Under the pieces are notes generated by a model, which was given only the letters and a program-made list of their open reading frames with translations, was not told the origin of the DNA and made no database searches. A DNA stretch of 64,000 nucleotides from Malus domestica (lineage: Eukaryota > Streptophyta > Magnoliopsida > Rosales > Rosaceae), in NCBI RefSeq assembly GCF_042453785.1, contig NC_091672.1, positions 1,059,001 through 1,123,000 on the forward strand. Reading direction: 5' to 3'. Both the position numbers and the translations under genes were made by a program. Shown in pieces: positions 10,674 through 24,100 of the stretch. Position 1 is the stretch's first letter. Every line of letters begins with the position of its first letter.

Positions 10674-12872
10674 CTAAGTCTGCTCTGCCGGCAACCTTCC
10701 AAGACAACAAGAGCTTCCGCAAAAGCACTTTAAACCCTTAGACCTTAGCGTAACTTCACCATAGCTAAAAGTAAGCTCCTCGTCTTCCTGTATGTTTTCT
10801 GAAGAAAAAAAGCAAAGGCGTGGGAGTAGAGCACCTGAACTTCTGACCAGTGTTGTGAACAAATTACCACCGTCACACGAATGGTTGATGAACCTTGCTA
10901 CATTTCCAACTCTCGTTGCATCGATATTGTATCTTAAACACGCCTTTCTGGATGGAAGATGCTCCCTCACAACCAAAAGAGCAGGAGAAAAATTACCATC
11001 TGATGCAAATTCATCATATACTTGTTGCCGCAATCTTGCTTCTTTTGTTGTCAAGAGTTCACCTTTCTCACCGGAAAAGAAAAAAAAATATCAATATTTA
11101 AGTGTTGGAACATAAATAGTCCATCCTGCAGGATACACACATGAACATTCAAGAAATTATTTGCAGAAACATGTTAATCAACCTAATAGACAGAACCGTA
11201 TCACAACATTCCAGGGGACAAGCATGGGAAATTGGGATTGTCCTAAACAAGTATCATATGGTGGAAGTAGATTATAATATAGGAGTTTTGGCAAGAGCTA
11301 TAATATTAGGGGAGAAGAAGAGCAGCAGCAGCTGAAAGCCATTCATGAACAACAATTACAGCGATATGGTCAGACATTGTAGCAGTCCATGGTCCCCAAC
11401 ACCTCAGCTGATAAATAGGAAGGCCTTCTTAATTCACTCTTGCACTTCTCTTTTTCCTTTCCCCACATGCCCCAAAGTACCATACTTCACTCCTCAATCT
11501 TTGTTTTGTAAACTTTAATTTCACTCCCATCACATTCACTCCTCCTTAAAGCTGTACCTAAATGTATGATGATCCAACTACATGATTTCAAATCTAAAGG
11601 GTCCTGATCCCCACTCTAATTCGAGCTCCAAATATTGGACATACCATCTGTTCTCTTATCTACCTCTAATGAAGTTTTGATACCGTAAACCATATATTTC
11701 AATCCAACCTACAGAAAACAATGCCATTTCAGCAATGAAACTATAGTCCCCCTCCTATAAAGAACACCTTTCTATATTTTCAATCTTCTCTACCTCAATA
11801 ACATTTCCACCAAAAAAAATAAGAACATCAGAATGATTACTCTTATTACTTCTCATGCAGGTTGAAGGATTCATTCATAAGGTCCCTGATTTTGATTGAT
11901 TTGATGTTATGACACTGCATAACTATATATCCAATAAAATACTAAGAGCACCAAATTCAAAACTTCCCAACCCAATTCAAGCACATTCTTCCTAATCTTG
12001 AATTTCATGTCACAAAATTCAAGACATAAAACATTATTTTTTCATCTCCTAGTCAGAATCAAATCAAATCAACAGAAACACCAATCACATACCATCAGGA
12101 CACACACTAAACAGAACACAAAATGCCATTGAGATATTCAAATCCCGCTCCGCTGCACGCAGTTTAAATTAGTTTAAAGTAGAATAGCGAAATGAGAATT
12201 GTAAAATGTGGTTGTTATACAAATACCTGCATATTCACAGACAAACCGACCCTTTGGAATGAACTGATCAGCATACAAGCTCCACCCTTTTGTCCTATCC
12301 CGCACAATCTTCAACCTCACCTCGATCCCTCTCTGACTCACCCGATTCCCACAATCCAATCCACACCCACAACCCAACCCACACTCCGAAACGACGCCGT
12401 CGAACCCACCAAACTCTGAACACGGACACCCACCACCCTCTTCCCCACACGTCTCGCAATCACACCCAGCCGCGCCCTCCCCCAACTCATCCACCAAACG
12501 CACCGTTTCGACACCGATTTCACCCGCCGAGTTCGGTCCCTGCGCGGAGCAACCGGAGCCCCAGGATTGGCGGAGTGGAAATCGGGAAGAGGAAGGAGGG
12601 GTTTGAGATGGGGTGTAGATGAAGAAGGCGTACGGGTGTCGATCAACGGAGTTACGGAACGGGATCGGATGGGGTTCCAGGGATCGGGAGGCGTCGGAGG
12701 CGCGGCGGAGAGTGATGGAGGTGGAGATTGCGCGGAGGGCGGTGCAGGTGAGAGAGACGGTGGCGAGTTCTTGTGGAGTTAGCCATGGGAGGATTAGGTC
12801 TGAGCACTGGAAGAGGAGGGAAGGGGAGTGGTTGCGTTTGGATGGCGGGGTTGGGGGCTGAGTTTGCTGCAT
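10674..12872 (-). CDS. SUVR3: SET-domain histone methyltransferase, SUVR3 type
   Basis: Two exons on the minus strand, 12872-12227 and 11062-10674, about 344 aa; phase 1 at the junction (GCAG|GTATTT ... AAAG|GTGAAC), restoring FVCEYAGELLTTKEA. The N-terminus has an F-box-like helix region (LILPWLTPQELATVSLTCTA). A cysteine-rich pre-SET follows (CDCETCGEEGGGCPC ... CGLGCGCGLDCGN), then the SET domain starting GWSLYADQFIPKG, with the cofactor/catalytic core RFINHSCDGGN, the tyrosine motif FSYGE, and a post-SET CFCGSSCCLG. All key cysteines are present, so it is probably an active nuclear lysine methyltransferase of the SUVR group, which modifies histone H3. The intron is about 1.16 kb. The GC-rich first exon produces several long spurious frames on the other strand. 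Confidence 0.9.
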
Positions 12873-13692
12873 CCTTGAGGCCCCCGCTTTCAGTGAGCTG
12901 CAAAGAAACCTTTGAGAAATTTGAATTTAGGGATGTAGCAAATTTGGGACATTTGGAATACGAGAATGACAATTTTGGACATGACACGATAAAGCTACGT
13001 AACATGAATTATGGTTAATCGCGTTTTTGTGTTGTGAATAATAATTGTCGCCTTAAGATGACATAACAATTTGATTCAATGTTGGAGCACAAGAGTAACG
13101 AGAATAAATTGGATTTCTAATTCGTTATCTATGAGTCTGCAAAACAAAGATCACTCACTTACAAATGAAGACGAATATCACTAAACTGTAATACTAAGTG
13201 GCAACTCTGATAAGTTTGAATGTGAAACCTTTGAGTATATTGTTTAAGGACAATCATTAGCGTTCCCGGTAGAGTTATGCATAGTGCATGCTCATTGCTG
13301 GTTGTGTGAACCATTATTCCGATCATCAAGTCAATTAGCCGTTTAATTCGAAAAACTGTGTTAATTAGGGTGGTTAATGCACCTTGTGACCAGGCGGTGC
13401 TAATGGTTCTTGCATCGTATTTGTCCCGTGTCTTACGGGAGCCTTGCAAAGTGCTTACCTCTACGGGCTTGTAATACGACACGCCTACTCAATTGGGCTT
13501 GTAATACGACACATCTGTCCAATCGGGCAGGCGTGCATGCTCCCACAATCTTCATTATTTCAAGAAATATGAAAATGGAGCACGAAAAATGGAATTTTAT
13601 TAGATCGAATGCGTATTGAATTCACAAACTTTACAGCCAATGGATTACTATCGAAATTACTCGAACAAAAAAAGGCTCTCGCGTATGATACA
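12873..13692. other. intergenic region between SUVR3 and EGY2
   Basis: Contains the SUVR3 promoter and leader and the EGY2 3' end. The 18-mer GGGCTTGTAATACGACAC occurs twice (about 13465 and 13495, 30 bp apart) within a segment that looks like transposon debris but has no ends I can define. Confidence 0.4.
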
Positions 13693-16600
13693 TCAAAATG
13701 TGGTTACAAGACCTATACCTAGCTCCTCGGCAAGCTCATCCCATACCGGAAGAAGTGTGAGTACAACAAGGAAAACGGCCACTGTAACAACTGTTTTCCT
13801 CCACGTTCCAACCTCGGTTACATCATTCAGGCACGGTTTCTCCGGAGTCCTCTGAACATATAAACAAAACAACGTAATGAGATGGAGCGTTTTTTCTTTC
13901 TCGGTAGCAGATAGAGGATTGTTGAAGCATGGAACCGCAGTATGTAAATTCTTATATGCAAACCTGGCATATGAGCACGTAGAGTCCCCATGGAAGTGAG
14001 AGAGGTCCGCCAAGCTGAAAGGGAGGAAAAGAAGACTAAAACTTAACGAGCCTCGGAAGTAGGAAAAACTGCTATTAATGCTTTTACCAAACATAAGCAT
14101 GTTTTGTTTAAGTTGTAAAAGCTATCATACTCTGTTCAATCCAAGAATTTAAAGTTTGAAGCAAACATTAGCATGTTATGTTTAGGCCGTAAAAGTTAAG
14201 ACATACCACTCCCAATCCAAGCATCGTGTATGTCGGCAAGCCAAAAGCATTTAGAGCATTTTTTCCAAAAGCGCCCTGCAATAAGAGAGATATACCATAA
14301 GCCACGTTAGGATACGGCTATCATCACTGTAAACTGTCTACCTTGGGCTACTTCAAAGAGAAAAAAACACAACTAAAACAAATTAAATAAAGATTTCATG
14401 AAATCATCATAATAAAGAAAACGGAAAGAGAAATTCAGTGCACGGATTTGTAAATTAACCTGCACAGCTCTTCCACCATCAAGACAGCCCACTGGAAGCA
14501 TATTAAAAGCAGTTGTTGTCAACCCACACCTGCAATGTTAAACTTGAGTCACAAGCATGTTACGCATTGCAATGAAATTATTAAGGTTGTCAAGAAATAG
14601 TACATTACCAGCCAGCAATCATAAGAGGATGAATTGGAACTGTCGCAGCATGCATTGATCTGCATGTTCATGATGGTATCATGACAACTAAGAATATATG
14701 AAGCGAAATGAATTGAAACTTCTACTACATTAAATGAAAAAGGATTGTATAGATGTCTCGTAGCTCACATACGAAGAAGAATAGTTAAATAGTGGTACAG
14801 AGGCAAGGGAAGGACATACGCATAACCAAGAGTGGCTCTACTGATGAGTCCAAGAAGCAAAGAACCTTGAAACAGCATGCTAGGAACCTGCACCAACTCT
14901 CCTGTAGCGTTGGGATTAGACGAGAGCAGCAGACCTGCAGCAAACATTGACAATGACAGTGTAGCACCAGCAAAAGGGCCCGCCAGTGATATGTCGACTT
15001 TTGTGCTCCGGTCAGGAAGAATGGATTTAAACTACAAAACCAGTGACAAAACCAGTGAACGATGAGAAGAAATTATGTGAATCACCTTTAAGTACAAACA
15101 AGGGAGATAAGGGGGTCTAGGCGCACAGATGAACTAGTTTGAGCAAAGGTAGTCACAAATCTAGGTCAAACTACTGCATCAAATACAACATACCTATAGC
15201 TACAACTATCACATAAATATAGAAGTCCGAAACTATTCAAACTTACAATACTGGAGAAATGGAAAAGTCAGAAACTCATGACTCAGAAGTCGGAACAGAA
15301 TAAGCCAACACTGTCTTAAATAAAATGTGTAACTCGTGTCTGGGATGGGGAGTGGCAGGGGGAAGAAGTACATTACAAAGATCAAATTTACATTATTCAT
15401 TCGGGAATAACCTGCTCCTACTCAGATTGTATACTAAACAACAGAGACAAGTCTCTTAAACGGACATGTTTCAGATTGCTATACTTGGATTATTAGAGGT
15501 ACCTGAGTGATTGAACCGAAGCTGCCAAGAGTAATATTAGGAATAAAGAAAGGAATGCTAAGTTTTACTTTCTTTGGGAAAGCAGCCACAAAATGCCCAA
15601 CTTCCTGCATACAATTAACTCCATCATAATCATATTCAAATAAGAACAAAAGTAAAATTCAAATAGGAAATCACAAATTATAAAATATTGACTAATTCGT
15701 CAAAACTCAAAAAATCATTTGGAGAAGGTCTAATTGACAGAAATTTTTAAAAGAAAATGACATAATTTTTCATTTTTCACACAAAGCATATGCAAGTCAT
15801 CAGAATTTTTCACTTAAAACTGACACAATTGAGTATTTACTTATCATTCATTTTATTCACTAGCATGCCCTCTCTTGAAACTGACAGAACTGAGTATCCA
15901 CTTATTCTTCAACGTACATCGTCAGGGTAAGTGAACTTGAACAATAAGCATGCTCATTTTATTCACAATCAAATCTAGTATTATAAATAATGTACAGAAA
16001 CATCACAATTAATCAGCTCTCTCTTTCATAGGCATAGGCTTAAAGATTCTACTCGGTAGTGGACAAGAAAGAGCACAGTGTGATAGCCAATATATAGAAA
16101 GAAATATACATTTTAAATTTGAACCAAAACCAACAAACAGCAAGACATCTCACTTACATGAAACAGTAAAACGCCCAAAACACCATATGCTACAGGCAAG
16201 GCTGAATCTACATACGGGAATAGCAACTCCATATCTGGTGGGTCAACGGCATTTGGATCTGTGAAGTATTTCACCACCTCTGGTGGAAGTCTATTTATCT
16301 GTTTAAAATAATGCATGAATATAAGTAGATACTCTAAAAATGAGAAAGAAATCAATTACTAATGGACCATTTATAGCATCACAAAACACATAAAAAAAAC
16401 GCAAGTTGGCGTACCTGAGATGCAATTCCTAATTCCACAGATGATCCAATTGTTAGAAGGAATAATAAGAAGGCAATTACATATTGCCAAAGCGTTGTTG
16501 GCCCTGGTTCTGAGACCTCTTTCCGCAGCAAACCAAAGCTAACACGTGGCCCACCACGTGGATCTAGGTCTTCTGCATTGGGTTCCTCCACCATAAAAAG

Positions 16601-18066
16601 GTTGTACTTGTTACCCGTGACCTCAGCCAATAGACTCTGGAATTTGGCAAATACCTCTTCTCTCTTTCCCCTCAAATTCCCAAGGAAGAGAATGCCCTCA
16701 CCAAGGTCTCCGAAAGGCTCCTCTTTGGTCACCCAAAAGGTAGAATAACCAAAAAGTGCTTCCTTAATCAGCTTTACATCAGCAGGATCAACCTTCTCAG
16801 GTCCAAGGAGTTCCATCAGTTTAAAAGAGTCAACTTGGAAATTATTGTACGCAGGCCCAAGTGGTGATATAGTTGGCGGCTGACAGACATATCGACACAT
16901 AACGCTATTAGAGACTGTTACATTACTATATTAGATGTATGTGAGAATAAAACTCTGATGTCCTCTTTCTCGCACGTAGAATCAAGTCTATAGGTACATA
17001 ACTACATATGCATATTGGCAGTGATAGTCAGTTGCCTCACAAGTACTGTGAACAAAGCGTACGTAGGAAATTAGCTATAACGGTTATCCGCAACCAAATT
17101 CAGATAACAGAGTTCAGATAACATGGTGTCTTTTACTAATTCATGCACTGCAGTCAGTCCCAATTGTTTTCCTTTGAAACTGAGCTCCCAACCGTTTGAA
17201 GACATTCAATGGCTGAAGCTAGCTAGATTCTGTCTATCTCAACCGTTGGAAGTCCAGATGAGACTCCACCTCCACGTATAATGTAGAAAACAAGATGGAA
17301 ATTTCTCCAACACCAATTCTTAAAACAATTCAACAAAGACACTAACACTAACACAGAAAATGAACTCATACGCACTCTCGAGTGCTGCAACTAAAACCCA
17401 CAGTTGGATAGCTACCATTTTTACTATACATGCCATACCGTCGTCAACTGAGGATTCCGATAAAAAAAAACCCCACTGACCAAACCAGAAAATTCTACAA
17501 ATACAGAACCCTTTACTCCTATTTGCAGAACCCAAAACCGAATTTAAATTCCTATACCAATTTCTTCGCTAAAAATTCAAACTTGATAAATAAAACGCTG
17601 TAAGGTAACACAATTAAAATAAGAAGACTCTAATGCAAATTCAACAGCTAATGCAAAATATAAGTAAGAACACATATAACAAAGATACGCAATGTACCCT
17701 GGAAGAAACCGATGGACGCTCGGAATCATATTTGTTCGAGCGTATATTATCTTCATCTACTTCCGTTGTCGTCGCCGCCGTCGTGGGGTCTGTTGACTCA
17801 TTTCTACTACTACCGCTGCCGCTGCTACTCTCTCCATCACCTTCACCGTCACCATTATCGCTAGAACTATGACATTTAAACCTACCAAAATTCCTACGCG
17901 GAACCCAACAAATGCTCTGGGTATTTACACTCGCTCTGCTGCAAAAGAAGCATGAATTCTTCTTGCTGCTGGGTTTCCTGGGAAATGGCAGTCTCGGAAT
18001 TTCGCGGGTTTTGAGGGTGAAGTTGAAATCCAGGGTGCTGAAAGTGCAGCTGGTGAGCATCCCCAT
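13693..18066 (-). CDS. EGY2: EGY2-type chloroplast site-2 metalloprotease (M50)
   Basis: Ten exons on the minus strand: 18066-17698, 16879-16415, 16298-16158, 15604-15503, 15031-14820, 14659-14609, 14529-14460, 14275-14207, 14014-13964 and 13851-13693. Every junction has GT-AG borders and the phases sum to about 562 aa, close to the family's usual length. A Ser/Arg-rich N-terminus looks like a plastid transit peptide, followed by an acidic Ser/Gly linker and the conserved EGY block (SPLGPAYNNFQVDSFKLMEL). Several membrane helices follow. The zinc motif HEVGH is split between exons 3 and 4 (H|EVGH) and the third ligand motif LDGG is in exon 7. EGY2 is an intramembrane protease of thylakoid or envelope membranes involved in chloroplast development. 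Expected catalytic residues are present, so it should be active. Its start faces the NEMP copy A promoter head to head. Confidence 0.92.
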
Positions 18067-19219
18067 TCAGCTGAATTCACAGAGCTTGAATTATATGAGA
18101 CTGTGAAATTACAATTACAACAACATTTGGAATTTGGAAGCAGAGGAGGGAGGAGGGGCTGCACTCATTCAGCTAGTTTTTTTTGCTGTGACAGAATATG
18201 TGAATATCCGATGACTTTTGCTAATATCCCTTTTTTTTTCTTTTTCTTTTTAAATTTTTTCATTTTGTATATTTCTCAAGTCTATTTTCTGCTCCAAACC
18301 ATTTTACAATGCTTCTCATGCAATTCAACTACCCTCTAAAACACGATTTCAATTTCGATATTTTTTCAGCTTTGATTGCATGAAATCTTCATTATGATGT
18401 ATAAACCTAATTTTACACGTTTCGAATTATAATATTCGGCTTAAATTATGTTCCTAATTCTTATATATTGTGGTAAAGTGATAATTGTGCGAGAAAAGAA
18501 AAAAATAACAGAATTAGGGTTTCTGCACCTTGACTTGCGTGAAGCCACAGCTTGAAGCCATTTAAGCTGCGTCGTCGAGCCACGTGTTAAAGTCGCTAAA
18601 GCGAGCCACTCCTATTCCAAAACCCTAGGACCAAACGTCGCCGTTTTTGCGTCGTCCCTATTCTCCATACTTGGGTTGTCAGCTGGGTCGCCTGAAGTTT
18701 GAACCTCCAGCTGTATTTTACCATTTTGTCAAATTTAGGAAAAGTATCTTGAAGTATACTTATTTGATATCAATGTACTATTTTTCCTACGATCAGGATC
18801 ATTTTGTCCAACTGGGTTTTTTTGCCTGACGAGATTTTGACAAGGCATCCATTCTGAGATGGCCATACCTTTGTGTGCGTCCTACTTGCATCCTGAAGAT
18901 GTTAAATTTTGACTGATTACATTTACTCACATTTTTCCTTAGAATATGAGTCTTGTTCCATATTGAGTTTCAATTTTGTGAAGATTACTCCTATATGCAA
19001 TTTCTTAAGTGAAACTAACGTGTTTTCTATCGATGCCTATGGGGCAGCCAAAATCCAAGCCCTTTTCTTCAAGGCCCAAAACATGATGCTTTTGCTCCCT
19101 CTATAAGAAATCTTTCTTCAAAAATTGGAATCAGATTCAGAAACAGAAAAAATGGACACTTTTTTAGAGCCAAAGCTATCTCGCAACGCAGAGAGCGAGA
19201 GTAGCGAGTGTGCGATGCA
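18067..19219. promoter_or_regulatory. shared upstream region of EGY2 (-) and NEMP copy A (+)
   Basis: About 1.15 kb separates the two divergent start codons. From about 18177 on, the sequence is repeated upstream of NEMP copy B (from about 26606), and its later part (from about 18768) upstream of copy C (from 40761). Copies B and C keep a stretch around GAAGGATAAGAAAAGCCC that copy A lacks. No separate gene is visible. Confidence 0.6.
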
Positions 19220-22200
19220 ATGGGCTCTTCTCTCTCCTCCGCCATTCTCCTTCTTCTCTTTGCTTTCTGTCTCTCTCTTCCGACCCTCTCACCTGCCACC
19301 GAACTCAAAGGTATCTATCTCTATATTGTCAATTTTTGTTAAGTGTTGCTCGTCGCCGCCTGTTTGTTTCCCGAGAAAATTTTAGGAAAATCAGTGATTG
19401 TTTTTTTTTTTTTTGATGTTTTGAGTATGTGGGCTGTTTACTTATTTCCATTTTAAGAGAGAAAAACTTGTACTTTGACTTGCTCTGCATTTATTTGCTG
19501 TGAAAATTATTACGTTTTAGTCTCCCTTTTGTTGTTTCTTTACTTGCAAGGCAGATAGAGGGTTAGGGTTTCGTTATGCCTCTTTAGGGTTTATTTCGGT
19601 TGCTGTATTGCTTGAGGGAAATGTCAAGTTGTTCGCCGGTTAGGGTTTCGAAAAATGTCGACTTTTTGGCCTTTAAAGTGGAATGTTAGTTTCAGTATTG
19701 TAGTTTAGCGTGATACCATTTTGGGTTTGGTCTGATAACATATGTTGCACCTTACCGCTCGATGTCGCTTTGATTTTGAGTTTTTAATCTGCTATAGCTA
19801 GACAGTATGTCCATTATAATTTTAGGGATTTGCACTTTGAAGAGTTCAAAATATCTCTTGTGTACTCCGGTGGTTTGTTTGCATGGTTGAAACTAACCTT
19901 TACCAATATTGAAATCACAGGTGTTGATATTGAAAACCCAGTACGAGAAATCATCCCGGCACCTCTTTCTGAGCACTCAGCTGTGCCTGGTTCTAAAGAT
20001 GTTATATTTTGTCAACGGGCACGAGTTTCTGGTATATCCAGGTTAAAACTTGGGAGTTATGCAAGTTCACTTAAGATCACCTTGTCTACATCTCAAGGAA
20101 TCCTGGACAGGTTGCTTAGCAAAAGTCAAGTCTGTTTTCATAGGTGAGTGAAATGTCTCATCTTTACTATTACAATCATTCTGTTTTTTTTTTTTTAAGG
20201 ATAATTGTGTTTTATTGATTGAGTTATGAGTGCACCATATGCTACCTCTACCTCCCTCTCTCTGTTCCTCTTTCCCTTACTCATTTTCTCTAGTCGCACT
20301 CTCACACACACGCACATCTTTTTTCTGTGGATTGTTTTGTCTCACTCATGAATTTTTTTCAGGAATAATGCGCTTGGATTATGTCAGTGTGAAGAGGATG
20401 ATTGGAAAAATATTCAGAAAGGGTTATGGAGCTCTGTCATGTCGCCTTATGATGAAAGATATGTCGATGTCAAGTTCATTGGCAAAAAACCTGGCTCTGT
20501 CACCATAACTGTTGAAGAAGGTTTGATAAAAATGAAAGTGTGGCCGACAATAATTGCTTATGCTACAATTTGCAGGCTCTGATAGTTATCTATTTTTGTC
20601 TGTACAGATTTTCAGAGATGGCGCCTTTTGTGTCTGGCACTGGGATTTACTTTACTGTTATTGGCACCAATTGTCAGCAATTGGGTACCTTTTTATTATA
20701 GCAGTTCAATGGTTATAGGAGTTTTTCTGGTCATTATAATCATTCTCTTCCAGGTAATTTTTTTTGTGATTCTGATGTATTTTCGTTTGACTTGCATGCT
20801 CTTAGTTTTTCATTGGGTAGTTTGAATTTCAGATCTCCTTTAAAACGAATTGTAATTACAGGGTTTTGTGATCATTATCCTTCACCTGCAGTTTTTGCTT
20901 GCAAATTTGTAGGTAATGTTTTGCATCATTGTTTGTCTTTAATCTTTCAGGGGATGAAGCTGTTGCCAACTGAGGGGAAAAATGTCCTCTATCTTACCAT
21001 ATGTGGATCAGCGGTAACACTTGGTGTCTTGAAGTTTACTGTTGCTTCATGGTAACTTATTAACCTCATGTAATTGACTGTACAAGTAATACTTACAATT
21101 TATATGCCTTTGACAGCTTGGAGCAGGATCTTTCCTTGTTCATCAGTTTTCACTGATGGTAAATTCAATTCTTTTGAGTTTTGGCCCTTTTGGGCTAAGT
21201 GAAGAGATGCATAACCCAGTAAGTATTGGTTCCCTAAATCTTATATTCGCAAAATTCTCATAAACATCTAGACAAATTATCTGCTTCTGATACTTTCTCT
21301 TTGGATCACTTTATTGTCTTGGCTTCTCATGTTTTTCTGCCAGGTCTCTATATTTTTACTAGTGGGAACTATCCTCCCGGGAGCTGCATTTGGGTACTGG
21401 ATTGTGAGGAAGTTTGTAGTCTCAAAAGATGGGACTGTAGATGTTGGTATAGCACAATTTGTCAAGTGGGCTATGTGTATCATTGGAACAACCTCCATCT
21501 TGCAGGTGTTCTTTCGTATTCCTTTTGGCTGTATTCTTGATATTCGAGTACAAATGTTTGCCTGCTTAATTAAACTATGTGGGGTAGAAATTTGTAACGG
21601 TACTTTATGTACCTTGCTAAAAATATTTGAGGGACTTTTTATAGCCGATATTTGTCAAAGGAGAATCATTGGAATTGTTGGATAATTGGGCCATGTCTTT
21701 GTGTCCTAAGATTTAGCTAGTAGATTATTGGACACTTAATACTCAGTAGACATATACATAGCCAAGTGCAATACACCTAGATTGTGTTTCTTGTCTATTA
21801 CTTGTCCCTTTGAGGATCAATTTTTAGATCATAGAAACACCATTTATTGCCTGGCACCATTAGGACAATGTTACTTCAAACCTTTTCTTATTTAAATTTG
21901 TCGTATGGACCCACAGGCACTTACGACTGAATTGGTTATTCAGTAATCTTATGTTAAAGTTAGTTCTATAATTTTATGTAATTGCCAAAATATTTGGTTG
22001 TTGATTCTTTGCATTTTCTCAGAGCACTCTCGATACTCCTTTAGCCATTGGCGCTTTGGTTTCTTCCTGGATTATCAGCAAATTGATTACTTCTCTGAAA
22101 TGGCGTCTCAAATCGTAAGTCATACATTCTTTACCTGCGTACTTCTTGGTATTACAGAAGTGAATGCGTTTTAGCTGAAATAATTTTTAACTTTTTGTAT

Positions 22201-22395
22201 GGAGCTATATTTTTATTGAAATAAGTTTAGATTTCTGGCTAGGTTTTGTATTTGGAAGCTAAACATTAGCAGTCCAAGAAAGTTCAGTTAGATGAATGGA
22301 TGCGTCTCTGGTCATTCATAAAGGGTTTTGTCACATTAAAACATATTACTATTATTCCATGCAGTCATCAGTCGAATGCTGGGAGTGGGAGTTGA
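19220..22395 (+). CDS. NEMP/DUF2215 nuclear-envelope membrane protein, copy A, C-terminally truncated
   Basis: Exons 19220-19310, 19921-20143, 20363-20520, 20608-20753, 20951-21013, 21117-21218, 21344-21505 and 22023-22114 match copy C exon for exon and keep frame. They encode a signal peptide (MGSSLFSAILLLLFAFCLSL), a lumenal domain with CQCEEDDW, and about five membrane helices. Exon 9 (from 22365) keeps its acceptor but diverges after GGGAGTGGGAGT and stops at 22393-22395, giving about 355 aa instead of about 496. Exon 6 has a 9-bp in-frame insertion relative to copy C. NEMP proteins (plant PNET2-like) lie in the inner nuclear membrane and contact chromatin through the C-terminal part, which is lost here. 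Expression and function are uncertain; it may be a pseudogene. Confidence 0.7.
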
Positions 22396-24100
22396 TGATT
22401 GCATATTTTACTATTTATTTACTCGGAAAGTTACATTTTCTTGTGATAAGTTGGACGAAAATGAAAGGAATTTCAGAGATTTGTGCTTTTATGACTAGAT
22501 TAATAAGAAGGCAACATTCCTAAGATTTTTGTGTAATTTCTAGTCAAATTGGAAGCTGCTACAAAATCAGAAAAATGAGAGATCATGTTGATTGGTGGTC
22601 AAATTATAGTGGGCCACCCAATAGCCTATTAAGTTGGTTTTTTTATTTGGCTCATGTGAAAGCACCAGTGGCTTTTAGAGGTTAATTGGCAGCAATTGCT
22701 GCTGCCCTTTTTATTGCAGCAAATTGCAGCAGAAAGGCTGGAAGACAAGCAACAGACAAGCTTCAGAAAAGAAGCAGAAAATGAGGAAGGGTGCCGCAGC
22801 CCATGGGAGAGAGGGAAAAAGATAGCAGAAAAATAGGGAGAGGGACAGACGAAAAAAAAAGAGGAGAGAGCAGAGTGCAGAAAGCAGAGAAGCCGAAGTG
22901 GAGAGCAGAGAAGAGAGCGCAGGGAGAAAGCAGAGCAGACGGGAGAAGGGTGCAGCAGAGCAAAGGAGTTTTAGAGGGTTTTCTAAACTTACATTTTATT
23001 TATTTTTATTATGAATTCAGTGATAATTTCAGCTATGTTTCGGAACTAATTTTCCTTTGCTAGAGCTACGATGTAGCCATGACTATGAATGCTTAAATTC
23101 CGAATATTTTCAAGTTTTCAAATTTCATTGAGTATCATTTGCTGTAAATTTGATGCAAGTTGTGCAGATGTCATGTTTTTAACTTGAGTGATAGCTTTTT
23201 GCAAATAGATACCACAAATTACCTAGTAGTAGATGCCAAACTCTAGTATTTGTGTAGTCTTTATATAAATTTCCAGTGATCGTAATGAGTTTCATTATGT
23301 TAAACTAATACAGATGCCATGGATGGTTGCATAGTGGAATATACGTAATAATCTAGATGCTATAGATATTACATGAATTAGGGAAATTTGACTATCAGTG
23401 AGATTAGGTACTTGTTAATAATTCGTTGCAGGAAATAAGTATGATTGGTTATGGTGAGTCGGACGTTCTAGTGTTTTACTCGATTGAATTATAAACTGCT
23501 TTCTTTGTTGGCACATCTAGTTTTATTGATCATACTTTCTTGTTTTCGTTATTTGTTTTTACATTAGTTTCAATTTTTAAGCCAATCTTCATTCATCAAT
23601 CTTTGTTAAATTAAAAAGCGTTGTAATTGGAATTTAGTTAGTTGATAAGAATTAAATCATTTTCCGAGAGACGATATTAAGTGATTGCTTTCTATACTAT
23701 CCAACAATTCATATGCTTACGAGCATAAAATTTGGAACTAAGTTGGACTGATTTCGGTTAGTTTAAATTTTGCAACAGTAGTCCAAAAATGTTTTCGTTA
23801 GATGAATGGATGCGACCCTGGTCATTAATAAAGGGTTTTGTCACATTAAAACATATAGAGTAGGATTCTCTCCCCTCCTATTCTCACCTCATTCCCTCTC
23901 TCCTCTCGCACATTGTTTTTTATCTTATTATCTTTATAAAAAAATCAATATAGAATGTTGACGTGGTTTAACCGTAACCGTTCAAATATGAGGAGAGAGA
24001 AGGGGAAAGAGATTAGAAGGGCAGAGAATTATCTTCCAAAACATATTACTATTACTCCATGCATTCATCAGTCGAATGCTGGGAGTGGGAGTCCTTGGTT
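22235..24100 (+). repeat. internal duplication around NEMP-A exon 9
   Basis: The end of intron 8 plus the first part of exon 9 (about 22260-22392) recurs at about 23770-24093, separated by about 1.38 kb absent from copy C. The second version has lost the splice acceptor (CCATGCAT instead of CCATGCAG) and contains a MITE. The intervening DNA includes a purine-rich stretch around 22780-22970 that I could not classify. No matching element ends with target duplication were found for the whole insert. Confidence 0.7.
23857..24037. mobile_element. MITE, Mutator-like, with 9-bp TSD
   Basis: Flanked by the 9-bp direct repeat AAAACATAT at 23848-23856 and 24038-24046, which occurs once at the equivalent intron position of the first exon 9 version (about 22348). 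The ends are imperfect inverted repeats of about 45 bp (GGATTCTCTCCCCTCCTA against GATAATTCTCTGCCCTTCTA). 181 bp, non-coding. A 9-bp TSD suggests Mutator-type transposition. Confidence 0.8.

Noticed and set aside
12192-12861. Several plus-strand open frames of 70-110 aa
   Set aside because: They are antisense or shifted-frame shadows of the GC-rich first exon of SUVR3 and have no domain.
13405-13620. Small gene between SUVR3 and EGY2
   Set aside because: Short frames over a repeated GGGCTTGTAATACGACAC motif, no domain or splice support.
22791-23063. 90-aa Lys/Glu/Arg-rich open frame
   Set aside because: It follows a purine-rich tract in an insertion absent from copy C; composition alone explains the open frame.
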